Assembly (NCBI GenBank): GCA_014706295.1
Contig: JACSVZ010000037.1
Coordinates: 5,046,001 to 5,110,000, forward strand
Length of the DNA stretch: 64,000 nucleotides
Origin: Lycocorax pyrrhopterus obiensis
Lineage: Eukaryota > Chordata > Aves > Passeriformes > Paradisaeidae
Direction: 5' to 3'
The translations under genes were made by a program, and so were the position numbers. The notes under the pieces were generated by a model, which saw only the letters and a program-made list of their open reading frames with translations, made no database searches and was not told the origin of the DNA. The stretch's first letter is position 1. Every line of letters begins with the position of its first letter. This document shows positions 13,066-24,479 of this stretch, piece after piece.

Positions 13066-13154
13066 CTTAGTTGCAAAATTATAAAATGTCTTAGCTCCAA
13101 CCTTTGTCAGAAGCTCAGAAGCTTCAGGCTCTTCTATGAGGTGGGATTTGTACA
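13066..13154 (-). other. Weak candidate exon, 89 bases
   Basis: Read on the minus strand, an AG (AACCCTCCAG) precedes 89 bases that end at CAACTAAG/GTAAAAG, a usable donor. Only one frame is open (29 codons, ending in phase 0, containing SELLTKVGAKTFYNF); the other two are stopped. I recognise no protein. The polypyrimidine tract is poor, and an 87-base open frame arises by chance about one time in four, so this is a pointer only. Confidence 0.12.
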
Positions 13155-13159
13155 CTGGA

Positions 13160-14450
13160 GGGTTTTGTTGGTGGTGGTTTTTTTTTTAAATTTCCATCAG
13201 ACAAAAATAAAAGAAGCAAAACAAAAGAGGGTTGTTGAGATCAACTTGTGATAGGTGTCGGGCCAAAGAAAATGGAGCCAAAGAAGTCAGAATCCTGCAA
13301 CCAGCAACCTTTGTGTCAATTTAAGCAAATATTGTGGCGTTTCCATGGCAATCCCTGTTTTGAATATCCACTGCACTCACTTTTTAAAGGCCTTTTCCTG
13401 TTTGTGTTTCAACTTCAAAACCTGTAAATATTTTCAGCCTTAACACATCCCGACCTCCCCCAGCCTCTGCAATGAGATACTATCAATGCTCTGACATGAG
13501 GTCTGCTGTCTGCAGTACCCCAAAGCTGTGAAAACTCATGGCAAAGGCAGGTTGGCAACCCAGGACAGCTGGGGACAGCAGAAGCTCGGCTGGCCCTTTG
13601 TCCCACTCTCAGTGCCAACCTCCACAGCTGTAGGTACAGGAGCCCGTTTCATGCTTTTCCAAAACTGATGAGTGAAAAGAGCCATCGCAAACATTCGGCA
13701 TTGATAGCATCAGCCCAAGGCGAGCAGCAGGCAGCAGGTGTTTTGCTGGTCTCCTTCCATCCCACTCTGCCAGCTCAAGCTGCCTCTGACTCGCCACTCC
13801 AGCTGTAATTTCTTCTGGGAGGCTCTTCCTGTGACCCGCTCGGGGCCAGCTGCTCGCACAGCCCCAGCACTGCCCCCTGCCCTGACCCGGTTCCCCTCCC
13901 TTCCCTTCTACCTGAGCTGAACTGAGGCTGTCAGTCACACTGATTTATGGGATGCTGTGTCATATGCTAGTGAGAATGAAGAGTCAACTTTGTCCTCACT
14001 TGCAACCTGGGCTAGGGTGTAAATTCCCCAGTATCCTCAGCAGCAGCCTGCAGGTCCCTGCTGCGTTGCCCTATCCCTGCTCCACCAACACAGGGCCCAT
14101 GGGAAAAAAGTCCTAGGGAAAGAGCCCTGGTCAGGTGCTGTTGTCACTTGTCACATCTGCTGTTAACTCTCTCCCCAAAGAATAAAGCTGCCCCTGCATC
14201 TAATGCTGGGTTGGGGTTTTTTTGGGCATGCATGGAGGTGCACGAAAACACCTCCTGCTGCACTTCAGAGACAAGTTAAGGACTTTCATCCCCAAGCCCC
14301 AAGTCTGAAAGCTTCGGCCTGTGCTGCTGGAATACAGCTGTTCCTAGCAGCCATGGGAGTGCACTGGTTAATTCTGAGTTTCCTGGCTGCGATGGATTTG
14401 TGCCAGGCCTCCAATGTTAGCTTAGTGTAATTTTTGGGAAGTCAATTTCC
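13160..14450. other. Noncoding stretch, no gene recognised
   Basis: I see no gene. The region carries a short T-run near 13178-13190 and otherwise ordinary sequence. Confidence 0.5.
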
Positions 14451-14568
14451 TTTGGGTTTTTTTTTGTTTCGTTGTTGGGGGTTTTTTTTTGTTGTTGTTT
14501 TTTTTTTTTTTTTTTTTTTTTTTTTGTTTTGTTTTTTTTTTTTTGTTTCTGTTTTTGTTTTTTTTTTT
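14451..14568 (-). repeat. Long imperfect poly(T) tract, possible poly(A) tail of a minus-strand retrocopy
   Basis: About 118 bases are almost entirely T, broken by single G residues (GTTGTTG, GTTTTG). Read on the minus strand this is a long A-rich tail. Such tails mark RNA-derived insertions, so sequence immediately to its right (14,569 onward) could be the 3' end of a retroposed transcript. I could not recognise any source gene or a canonical AATAAA signal next to it. Expansion of a simple T-run is the alternative. Confidence 0.7.
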
Positions 14569-14569
14569 C

Positions 14570-15795
14570 AAGCTTTTTTACTCTTTTAAATCTAAAAGTA
14601 GGAGTATTTGAACGAGCATCAAGATAAGGCTATCCATCCGTGGGCTGTAGCTTCCCAAGAGCATTTTATAGGCACCATGGTACATGCACAGAACAGCCAT
14701 GGAAACAAACACCAAGTGACTTCGAAAGCTGTTACGCCAAATGCCCACAGAGGCAGCCTCCGGGGAGCGGTCCTGTCCTCGCACGAACATCACCTCTTGG
14801 TCCTGACCACCTCTCCTGCAATGCCTGGTGCTTCTGATACCACCAGCAGAAGATGCACAATACCTGCTGTCCTGGCCAGCTTCCAGCTCAGGTAATTACA
14901 TCCTACAGGAGTTTCAGCTGGATATTTTATCCCTTCTTCACTTCCGGCCCTGAACTGCTTCACTGGGAGTTGCTAAAACTCTATCCAGATCCACCCCGGA
15001 CGTGAGCATGTGCCAGGGGCTGGAGGGAATTCTGTGCATCCCTACAGGTCCCAAGAGCCCGGTGTTTCAGCAAACAACCTCTAAGAACATGTGACAGCAT
15101 ACCTTCTTGTGTACATCCCATAACACCCCCACCTAAGAACAAGGTGCAGAGCTGGGAAAACAATTGCCCTACCACACTGGGAACCAACAATTTCTGCACG
15201 TATGTGCTTAATGCTGCCCAGTGGAGCATGATTTGGGACATGGACACCAACCCCTGTCCTTTGCTGAAGTGAGAACTTTCCTCCCATCATCTCACAGGCT
15301 TGGCAAAATTAAAACTTGTGGTGGCAGTGGTGCGAGGCTGAAGCCACAGCCGCTGGTCTGCCTTTGCCAGTGGCATCACACTGCAAGGGATACAAGTGAT
15401 GTTGAATGTACAGGAAAAGACAGGCCAGGTTAGAGCACCCATGAGAATGCACCTCAAGTCCATGACATGCCAGGTCAACAAGTGTCAGTGTCTCTGACCC
15501 CTCTCATCATGGTCCCACTAAAACACCAGGAGCAGGTAACACTGGCAGGGTGACACTCTCACCAATCCCTGACAACATGTGCTCCAAAGAGGCGGGTCCA
15601 CCACCCTCCCAAAGGAGCTGTGCTTTGGCATTCGCGATGGCCACAAGAATTCAGAGCCCTTCCAAGCTGTCCAAGACATTTGGAAATGACGTGCTGACCC
15701 ACCCTCCACTCAGGGCAGCCCAAGAGTCCCCAGGCTTGTAAGTGGGCCCTACCAAACCTCTGTTTCATGCCCTCTTTGTCTTATTCTTTCAGCAG
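14570..15795. other. Noncoding stretch beside the poly(T) tract
   Basis: I see no identifiable gene. If the adjacent poly(T) is a retrocopy tail, the copied sequence would begin here and read on the minus strand. Translation on that strand gives nothing recognisable. Confidence 0.45.
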
Positions 15796-15800
15796 ATTCT

Positions 15801-15890
15801 GGACCAGATGCTCAACTGGTGTAAAATCAGTGCAGTTTCGGTGGCTTTAGTGAAGTCATGCCAATTTAAATGAGTTGAGAATCCGGCCCT
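15801..15890. repeat. Old palindromic (hairpin) dispersed repeat
   Basis: The left arm (CCAGATGCTCAACTGGTGTAAA...) and right arm (...CCAATTTAAATGAGTTGAGAATCCGG) are imperfect reverse complements, matching at roughly two-thirds or more of positions around a short centre. The layout ('cagatgctcagctggtgtaaat ... ttgaggatctggcc') resembles an old interspersed hairpin repeat I associate with bird and reptile genomes. The family name is not certain. No coding content. Confidence 0.55.
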
Positions 15891-15894
15891 CCAA

Positions 15895-18800
15895 GTTACT
15901 TGAGTTGCCAGTTCTTCCTTCGGATGATCCTGAGGGTGATTTCACAGCAAGCAGCAGCACAGGCCCAGCCAGCCTGGCAGGATCAGCTGTGCTTTCCTAC
16001 CTCCCCCCCCAGCCACCCCACTCCTCCACCCTCCCTGCCCCAAGTCAAGCGGTCTGTGGCAGTCCCTGCTGTGAGACCCTGCTGCAGCAACGCTAGACCC
16101 ATCATCATCTGCTTTGTGTGCTGAGTTTCTTTCTCTCTGTTGCTTAATGAGAGATAGATACAGCACAGAGTAAATTACTCTAGGCTTTGGATCAAGGCTT
16201 TCTACTTGCTCTTTGCATGAGGGCTCTTGCCTTACAGGGCACTGTGTCATACCTTGCCAAGTATTTGCAGAGGGTGCTGGTCACTTGTCCAGCAGCAAAC
16301 CCTAACCAGGTTAGGCTGACTGTGAAACAGGATGTCTTTACAAAGAAACCAGATACTGTCTTCCCCTCTCTCTATTCTCACCAGTCTCTGCTCCAAGAAA
16401 CGTAAAAAGCCCATCGCTGCCTGGCAGCTGCTGAGTGAGCAGCTACAAATCCCTTCCTCATCCCCAGTTCCACTGTTGTCCTGCCATCCTCACCACGTCT
16501 TAACATGAGGGAAGCAGGCAACATAGGCACATGGCAAGGCTTCAGCAGGCACTCGATGCGCAAGAACTTTACACGCTCTGCCCTCACAAGTCCTTTGCTA
16601 TCCCCCCAGAGCAATTTTCTAGGCAACAGTGTGGTTGCATTCCCTTCTCTATCTCCTAATAAATATCATGCTAAGCAAGATGAGTATCTTCTTCCCAGAC
16701 CAAGCAGCATGACCCACTTTCTGAATCAGGGCAGATGCAATTGGGCCCTGGAGTCCTGGACCCCTCCCAAAGCACAGAGATTTTGTAACAATTACAGCAA
16801 GAAGCAGAAGGAATAGCAAAATAGTAAGTGATCAAAGAGCGCAGTGGTGGAGTTGAAGCTGTGGGGTAAGCGCCACTCCTTGCCATCCTGTGCGCTGGCA
16901 TTTTCCTAGGACACTGAGGCAAGAGCCATGTGCACATTCACACAATATCTCTCCTCCACTGCCCTACATTCCTCAAAAGTAACAGGTCCAATTTCATATT
17001 CTGGCTAACGGCTCAGGCAAGCCAATTGTTGCCCTCCCTGCATATCCACCCTGATTCTTTTCCTTCTCTTTTCCCTTTCCCACAGCAGAGCAGGAATACA
17101 GGATTCACATTCCAGCACTGCCAATCCCCCCTTGAACAGACATACACATACAAATGTCCTACCCTGCCCCAGTGACAGCCTTGAGGCTTTTAACAAAGCA
17201 GCTGTGCCCAGTGTCCTAGCACCGACACCTGGCTTGTGTGCCAACTCCCAGCGGTCCCTGAGCTTACAGGGGTGTCACTGCCTCTGCCCCCTCGCCCCCA
17301 AGTCTCTCCTGACTCAGAGGTTCCAGACCTGTTGTTCATAGTGGGGAGGCTCGAGCTGGGATCCTTTACAGGTGCAGTAAAACCAAAAGCCCCTGCAGAA
17401 GAGTCATGCTTTGGGCCAAGCCCAGCCTGGCTCTCTACAGAGGAGGTGGCCGGATCCTGATCCCAGCAGTACTATTCTGTTTGGAGATACTCCATTTCTC
17501 CAAGGAACAGCTCTGTACCTTCCCAGATGTAACTGGGATCAGATTATGACCCAATGGGCATGGAAAGCAATTAAAAGGAGGTGAGGTGAAAGCCAGTAGT
17601 GCGTTCATTGCTTGAATCCACAAAGAAAACTTCCCTCCCAGGGGAGCATTAAGTCTCCATGGCCAAAAGAATATAGAAAATCCCATACCAGAGAGGACAA
17701 CATGCCAGTGCCCAGACTGGGTCCTGGGCCATGCTCAGTCCTCGAGGCACACAAACCCACGAATGTATGTGCCCAGGGGTGCCGGGACACCCACCAAAGG
17801 GTCTCTGCCCTGAAAAGCTCAGCGGGAAACTCACCTGGGAGTGTTACAGCAGAAGCCCAGCACTCTGAACAAGATGAGACCCCTGTGCCAGGGACACACA
17901 AACAGCAAAGACAGCACTCGCCCCAAAGCAAGTCTGACAGACAGGAATGACAGGCAGGGAAAAGAGCAGAGCTGCTGTCGCACACTCAGGAGTTCAGAGC
18001 TGGCTCTGGCTTGCAGACTCTGGATTTCTCCCTTGCTCCCTGCCTACCTGCTGGAACACACCACCAATCCAGCCAACAGCACAGAAACACACACTAATGG
18101 GGGCTCTGACCAGCACCAACAGCTGCCTTTGATGTTTGACATGGTGAGATAAAGCAAAAGTAACTTTTAAAAGATTTCCATGACATTTTTTCTTCCCAGT
18201 TAAGTAAAAGAATTTTAAAAAGAAACAGAAAAAGAAGACCCTTTCACCCAAACTTCAGAGATAAAAAGAGAGGGAAAAAAATCTTCATCTTAATTTAAAA
18301 TCCTATTTGATGTGTCGTGGCATGAAAATGTTTTTCACTGCATTTTTTCAGTGTGATCTCATGCACCCTGCAAACGGGGTACGCCCAAAACACCAGGTAT
18401 TTTATGGGACACAAACAGAGCACAAACACACAATTAAAAAAAAAATGGGATTGGTAAATATTTAAATTAATCTGAGCTGGCATCTGTGCAGCCTCCCCTC
18501 CCAGAGAGAGGGATGTTTGCAGCTTTGAAAAAATAAAAGTGAATAACATGACCTTTTCCTTCATGTTTGTTAGCTCACTGCAGCTTGGTGGGTTGGGGCA
18601 GCCCAGGCACCTCCCAAACGAAGTCCATCAAGTGCAGCTGGGGCCGCTCCCCTGCCTGGCTCCGGGGGCTTGAGGGGACAGAGCTGGTGGGGATAGAGCT
18701 GGTGGGGGAGTTGCTCCAACCTGTTTGCTGTCTCACTCCATAATGCACGGGTTTTGTTGTGTTTGGTTTGGTTATTTTTTCTTTCCAGTTTAATTGTTGG

Positions 18801-20705
18801 AGGAGTTTATGAAGCTGTTTGCCAAAAAACAATCGACTCCAGGGAGCCAGCTTACACAAAAAGGGTGTGTCGCCCGAGTTAGGCTGTGGAGCCATGGAAA
18901 CCACCACCTTTTGCATTTGCCCAGGTGAAGCCAAAGCTTTGTGGATGTCTTGTGAAATCAGCAGGGATCTGCAAGGAAGTGAAACACATACACGCAACTG
19001 TGCATTCAGCACGCAGAACGGTGGTCCTGTTCACTGGCACCAAAATCTCCCACAAGCAAGGGGGAATGTTCACACCTTAGTAGAGCTGGTTTATCTGACA
19101 GGTCATACAGACACACCAGTGAATGCACAAGGTGTTCCAAGCATACCCGGAGCACCTGTGCTCCTCCAGGTTGGCAGGGGCTCAGGCAGAGGCAGTTCTG
19201 CCCAGCAGCACACGCAGAGTGCACTGGCAAAACTCACCCAAACGGCTGTGTGACCAGACAAATGGGAATCTGCATGCACAGGTGAAAAAAGGGCACTCCT
19301 GCAGCACAAGCAAATATCCCAAAAGCAGAGCTCATGCCTTGGGTGCTTGATCTGACCTGCAGGAGAGCAGCCGGTGGCAGTGGCAGGCAGGGGATGGTGA
19401 GGGGACAAGGGGTGTCCCCCCAGATTTCTCTGCAGCAGTGGGGTATGAGGACTGTGCCATGCAGGACCCCGTGTCCGGAAACAAATGAGCATTTGGGAGG
19501 GGGATGTTTGTCTTGTGGGTGGCTGGAGAGGGACCCTGGCTGCATTCTTCTCAGTCTTAGAAAAGAAAACAGAGAATTCCTCAGGAGCACTGGCTGCTGG
19601 CCTGACTGACAGAAAACAATCCAGGAACAAAGTGCAGAGAAGGCATTCTACAGCCACCCAGCTCCTGGGTGTCTGCTCCAGAACTCTCCAGCTACCACTG
19701 GGAAAGTCAAGAGTGCTCTGAACTGCGGTTCTTTTCAAAAAGGGGTAACATCCATTACTCCCCACTGCCAGCTGCTGAAAGCGTGCTGATGGTGTTTCAG
19801 GTTACAGGACTTCAACCACTTTCGTGGAATACAGGCAGGGAAGTGAGCTGAGGACAAAGCCTTACCAGGCCGACTCCTGGACAGAGCATTGGGTGGCATA
19901 TGGTACAACCTGGAAAAACTGAATGGGCACAGAAGGTCCACTGGAACAAAGTTCAAGGATCATCCTCAAAAACAGAGCTGGCCGGAGCCAGGTAAGAAGC
20001 CAGAAGTTTCTTTGGCTGGTTTGAGTTCAGTGTGCCACACTAACAGTGGGATGATTCAATCCCAGCACTTCTCTGACATGAAGCCAAAACCCCATCAAGA
20101 ATTAGTTCTCGTGCTCCATGAACCCTGAAGAGAGGAGTACTGACCCCTCAGCACAGAAGAGATGAGGGCGGTGACCTTTCCCTTGTTGCAGGGAAAGAGA
20201 GAAACCTTGCAAAGCCCATCACTGCTTTTATGATTCACTGTTGGCCTCCACACATATTTACACCAGATCCAAATGTGTCACCAAATGCAATGACCTGGCT
20301 TTTCCCCATTTATTTCCTGGCCGTTTCCCAGCCCCTCGTTCTCCCCTTTTGTTCAAGAATCCCAAAGTAGGTGCCAGACTTGTGGATTACTGTTTAACTG
20401 GAAGGTTCTCAGGGTGACCTCCCAGAGAAGGCAGAACTTGTGGCATGAGGCAGGACTCTGGAAGAGCACCCAACTCTTCCAGCCGCTGTCTGCACCACTG
20501 GGCTGTCCCTTGGCCTAGCCCATGGCCACTGCAGAGCCTGCTGCTCCCCAAGGGCAGCTGAAAGGAACAAGAGGAGCTCCCTGAGCAGGCTCCCCCAAGG
20601 GGGACCATGGGAAGGGCCCAGCAGATCCACAAAGCAGGAAAGTGCTGGTAAGGCTTGGTGCGTCAGCCTTTCTGGCATCGACCTCCCAAACTCATTCAAA
20701 TATTT
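15895..20705. other. Noncoding stretch, no gene recognised
   Basis: I see no supported gene. Two adjacent 15-base copies of AGAGCTGGTGGGGAT/A lie at 18,680-18,709. A plus-strand donor (GCCAG/GTAAGAAG, near 19,991) preceded by a reasonable acceptor near 19,800 encloses sequence with stops in all frames. The 220-codon minus-strand open frame at 19,103-19,765 shows no domain and is treated as chance. Confidence 0.5.
18680..18709. repeat. Two-copy 15-base tandem repeat
   Basis: AGAGCTGGTGGGGAT is followed directly by AGAGCTGGTGGGGGA, differing only at the end. A small local duplication. Confidence 0.85.
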
Positions 20706-20707
20706 CC

Positions 20708-20725
20708 TTTTTTTTTTTTTTTTTT
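20708..20725. repeat. Poly(T) tract
   Basis: About 18 uninterrupted T residues lead into an AT-rich segment. No associated element was recognised. Confidence 0.85.
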
Positions 20726-23600
20726 AATTTAATGTTCCCTATAATTCATCTGTCCCAAAAGATAATCAATAGAGGCCGTAATGAAAATTTGAGCCATATT
20801 TTATGATCCGCTGCAGGAGAAAGGGCCACATCAGCAGGACTAGCCTTGGCTTCCAGCATCATTTCTGTGTGCATTCACCAGCTCTCTGGCCAGATTGCCC
20901 CTTCCACCTGCCCAAGGCTGCTGACAGGGGCAGTCCCTCCAGGATAAACTTCCACCCTTTCCTCCAACTTCAAACAGCTGCCACTGGATCTGCAGTTGAA
21001 GATGTACATGTGGGGGCAAGGGAATTTCCTACAGAGTGCAAAGTGCCCTGACCCAGTGGCCCTAGGGAGCCTCCAAACATCCCTCAGATTCTCAGCTCTC
21101 AAACAAGTCCCATGACCCTCCGCCAGTTCCCTTGGGATACGATGATCATGTAGCAGGATATGAAGAATTACTTCAACCCTTCATAGTAATTCCATAATCC
21201 CTGGCACTGCCTCTCAGTCAAGCTGGGCTTTATGCTCCTCTTCTCCCAAACATGAGGGCAGTCACTAATGGGGAAAGAAGAGGGATTCCCCCAGGAACTG
21301 CCTGAGTCAAGAGCCTGCTGTGCTGCACTGCAGCCCTTCAGGGCTCCCACCATTGACAGTAAAGACCAAAGAAGCACCTTTGGGCTCCCTGTCTCGTGAG
21401 CATCCACACAGTTACAAACAAGGGATCACAGTAAGCTCAGTACTGTTCAATTCCAGACACTGAACATTAGCAAGCACAGGAGCATACTCCATAGCATCAC
21501 TCCAGCAAAACACTCATCTCTTCTCCCTCCTGTGCACTACCATCTGGGTCTCAGTCCTACAGGTACATTCAAGCTTTTGAATGGTTTGAAAACAGGAATC
21601 TGAAATCCCAACATTGTTGAGCACCACTGGAAAAACAAGGAGGGAAACGGTTGCAGGAACCTAAAGCACATTCTCACATCTACCATAAAAATCCATGTCC
21701 AGTCACTAGGACTGTACTCCTCCATATCTAGTTCCAGGGGAAGTTCAGACAATCCCAGCTACTTCTCTTTTTTCTTCTAGGCACAAATACTAAAACTGCT
21801 CCCAAATCCATCCATTTTACTATAGAATGTATGCATTTAGGAGCTATGCTGACCTTGCTTGCCCAAGTGGGGAGTGGCAAGGAGAGGCAATCATGTCTCA
21901 GTGCCACCTACACACGCTGCTGTGTGTTTTTTCAATCCACAGTGTAAATCCTACAGCACTCCGGAGCAACTTGATCTATCCTCCCAGCACACAACTAGCA
22001 GGCTTGTTGGTTTTGCACATGCACGTGGATGCAGCCAGGGCTGAACGAAGGCAAAAGCCTTGGTCCTGTTCCCGGAACCCTTCTCCATCTCAGATTCCCA
22101 GCAGCAGGTTCCCTGTCCTCCCTTTAAAGGCTGGAGCATATTTCATTGCCTGAAGCTGCCACATCTGCAGGGAGCCGGAGGTAACAAAACCGTCTTTGAT
22201 TTGGCCAAGGGAAAAATATCAGAAGTGAAAGGCCAGAGTGAGGAATTTATAACAGCAGCTAAGGCAGCAAAAATACAAGCGCCTGACCAGAAGCTGCCCT
22301 CCTTCTCAGCATGTCATGTTGTTCAGCTTCCCATATGTCTTGAAGGGGCAGGATGTTGCAGACAGCACAGCCAGAAACCACCAATTTCCTACACACACGA
22401 GCGTACTGATACTCTCACTAGACCCCTGCGCAGCATCAACCTGGAGGCATAATCTGCAAATCCAGAAAATCTCTGCTCACCGAGAGGTGCAGGTGGAGAT
22501 CTTGTAGTGTGTTACTGCTCAAGACTGTTGCCTTTCATTTACAAAAACGATGTAGCACCACTGTGCAAGTATAGTGATGGTAATTTACCTCCCAAGATAG
22601 AAACACCCTCTGTCCGGGATGGACAGACTGAATCCCCAAAACCAGCAGTAGCAAGAGCGACAGCCGAGTATTCCCACCTTTCCTTTCTCACGGAAACTTG
22701 GAAATCAACCATCTTTGTTTAAAAAACAGAACACAATAATCAAATTAATTGTTGTTTCCACTACACAGATGAGGTGACAGACTTGCAAGATGCAGGACTT
22801 AAGGACTGTGAATCCAGAGAGCATGGATGAGCAGCTTCATGCTTTAAACTTATGCAGGAAAGGGGACTGAAATCCCAAGCAGAACTGGGAAAGCACTGAC
22901 GTCTCTAAAGCCCTGTGTCAGCACCACACAGAGCCATCCTCCTTTTTTAATCCATCTGCCAACACAGTAGTGATAGAGATACCTGCCTGCAAGAACTTAG
23001 GGAAAAGCACGCAGGGCTGTAACATGGCTGTTGCAGTCACTGCTAACTTGCCCCAGATTTGAACTGGTGACCCTTACTAATATCATCCAGTCCCTTGATA
23101 TCCTCAGGGAGCAATCAGCACGTTTTATTAACCCAGCCAATTTTGGAAGTGCATAGGCAGTATTCTAGTTACTTGTTACAATTATGCATTATAGGTCCAT
23201 TTCACCTATATGCTTGTGCTGAAATGATGTGCAGCAGAGCTTTCTGCCGTCAGACCGATGGCACAAGGAGCCCAGGGCTCAACTAGCCCTGGTGTTCTCG
23301 GAACATAGAACAAACCCAGTGCCTACAGACATCACTTGCAGCAGTGATAGTCCAGCCTAATACAAAGCCCCAGAGATCCCCAAAACCAAATCAATTTTTT
23401 AAAATGACATGTTTCCACCTATTGGTCCCTGGAGTTAAGCAATTGCTTGTGCTAGTTCTAAAAGCCAGACTTATTTCACTGAAAAAAAATGAGCAAGTGC
23501 ATGGGAACTCAGAGACATCTTCAGATTTCTGACAGAAAATCCCCATGTATGCAGATGTATTTGTTGCCCAGTCAAAATTCAAGCTTTATCGCATGGTATG
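20726..23600. other. Noncoding stretch, no gene recognised
   Basis: I see nothing coding here. A short CAGATGAGGTGACAGACTTGC motif near 22,764 recalls the MIR consensus but is too short to call. Confidence 0.5.
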
Positions 23601-23609
23601 ACACAGGGG

Positions 23610-23740
23610 AATTCTTTGCTTCACAGTGAAGGTGGGAAAACAAGGAGTTAAAGTAACCAGACCAAACTCAAATAGCAATTTAGTCTAAGCTACAAGATTT
23701 CTGTCTGTGCTCTAACCACTAGGTTATCCCCTTCTTTGCT
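23610..23740 (-). mobile_element. MIR/CORE-SINE-type fragment (reverse orientation)
   Basis: The order GGGAAAACAAGGAGTTAAAGTAACC, then TCTGTGCTCTAACCACTAGGTTAT, then CCCCTTCTTTGC matches the reversed 3'-to-5' order of amniote MIR-like SINEs, whose reverse strand ends in 'tgctctaaccactagaccac'. The 'ctctaaccactag' word is particularly diagnostic. The copy is old and lacks clear ends. Confidence 0.6.
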
Positions 23741-24266
23741 AAATAAACTTCTCAGTCTAAGGGGAAAGTGCTATTTCCACTAGTGTGGAATGACTAGTGT
23801 TTTGTGAGGTGGTTTAATTTATTATTGTGTTTTAAAGATGACACCCTACAACAGGGAAGCTGCTTAGCAGGCGATCAATCCAGGACCAGCTTTGGTTACT
23901 ATTTGGTTCAGAGAAAGACTCACTGAAAGAATGACCAGCAAGAAAAGAAACAGTTTTCTGCCTCTTGAAATAGCAACACAGTTTGAGTGTACCACCCTGA
24001 CACACAGACCCATGAGTTCAGATGCCCTGTGAAGAAGCGCACAGTCCAGCTCTAGACCTGCCTGCTCTGCTGTACAGGGTGGATAGTCATTTACAGACCA
24101 GAACAAACTACTTACAGACAAAACAAATGTACAAAGCATGTACAGTTACAAAATCTGAAAAAAATAAAAATCTGATACAAATAAAAATAAAGCAACTAAG
24201 AAGAAATTAATATAGAGAGAATTTTTCAGGAAAAAAGTGCATGTCTTTTTAGTAACCTGTACTTAC

Positions 24267-24304
24267 CTAGATCAGGAAGCAGCCATAAGTTCTGGGTGCA
24301 GTTT
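24267..24304 (-). other. Weak candidate micro-exon, 38 bases
   Basis: On the minus strand a pyrimidine-rich acceptor (CTGGTTTTCTCAG) and a near-perfect donor (ATCTAG/GTAAGTACAGG) flank 38 bases. One frame is open for 12 codons; the other two contain a stop. With the leftward gene proposed from the CpG island this could be a noncoding or alternative exon. Splice-site look-alikes are common, so confidence is low. Confidence 0.15.
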
Positions 24305-24479
24305 CTGAGAAAACCAGTTCTCACCATTGAGCAGAAACCCAATGGAAAGCAAGAAAGCCCTACTTCTTTCTAGACAAAAGCAGTTCACCCCTACCATTTG
24401 CTGGGAAAGTTTTAGGTGAGACTCCTTTCCCCTAGTCTGAGGGAACTGCTTTTTACTTTGATGAAGCTCAGCTCTGTTT

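Noticed and set aside
19103..19765. 220-codon minus-strand open frame
   Set aside because: Composition is repetitive in Pro/Ser/Leu/Cys, other strands are also open, and no domain is visible.
22764..22830. CAGATGAGGTGACAGACTTGC as a MIR fragment
   Set aside because: Only about 20 bases resemble the family. Too short to call.
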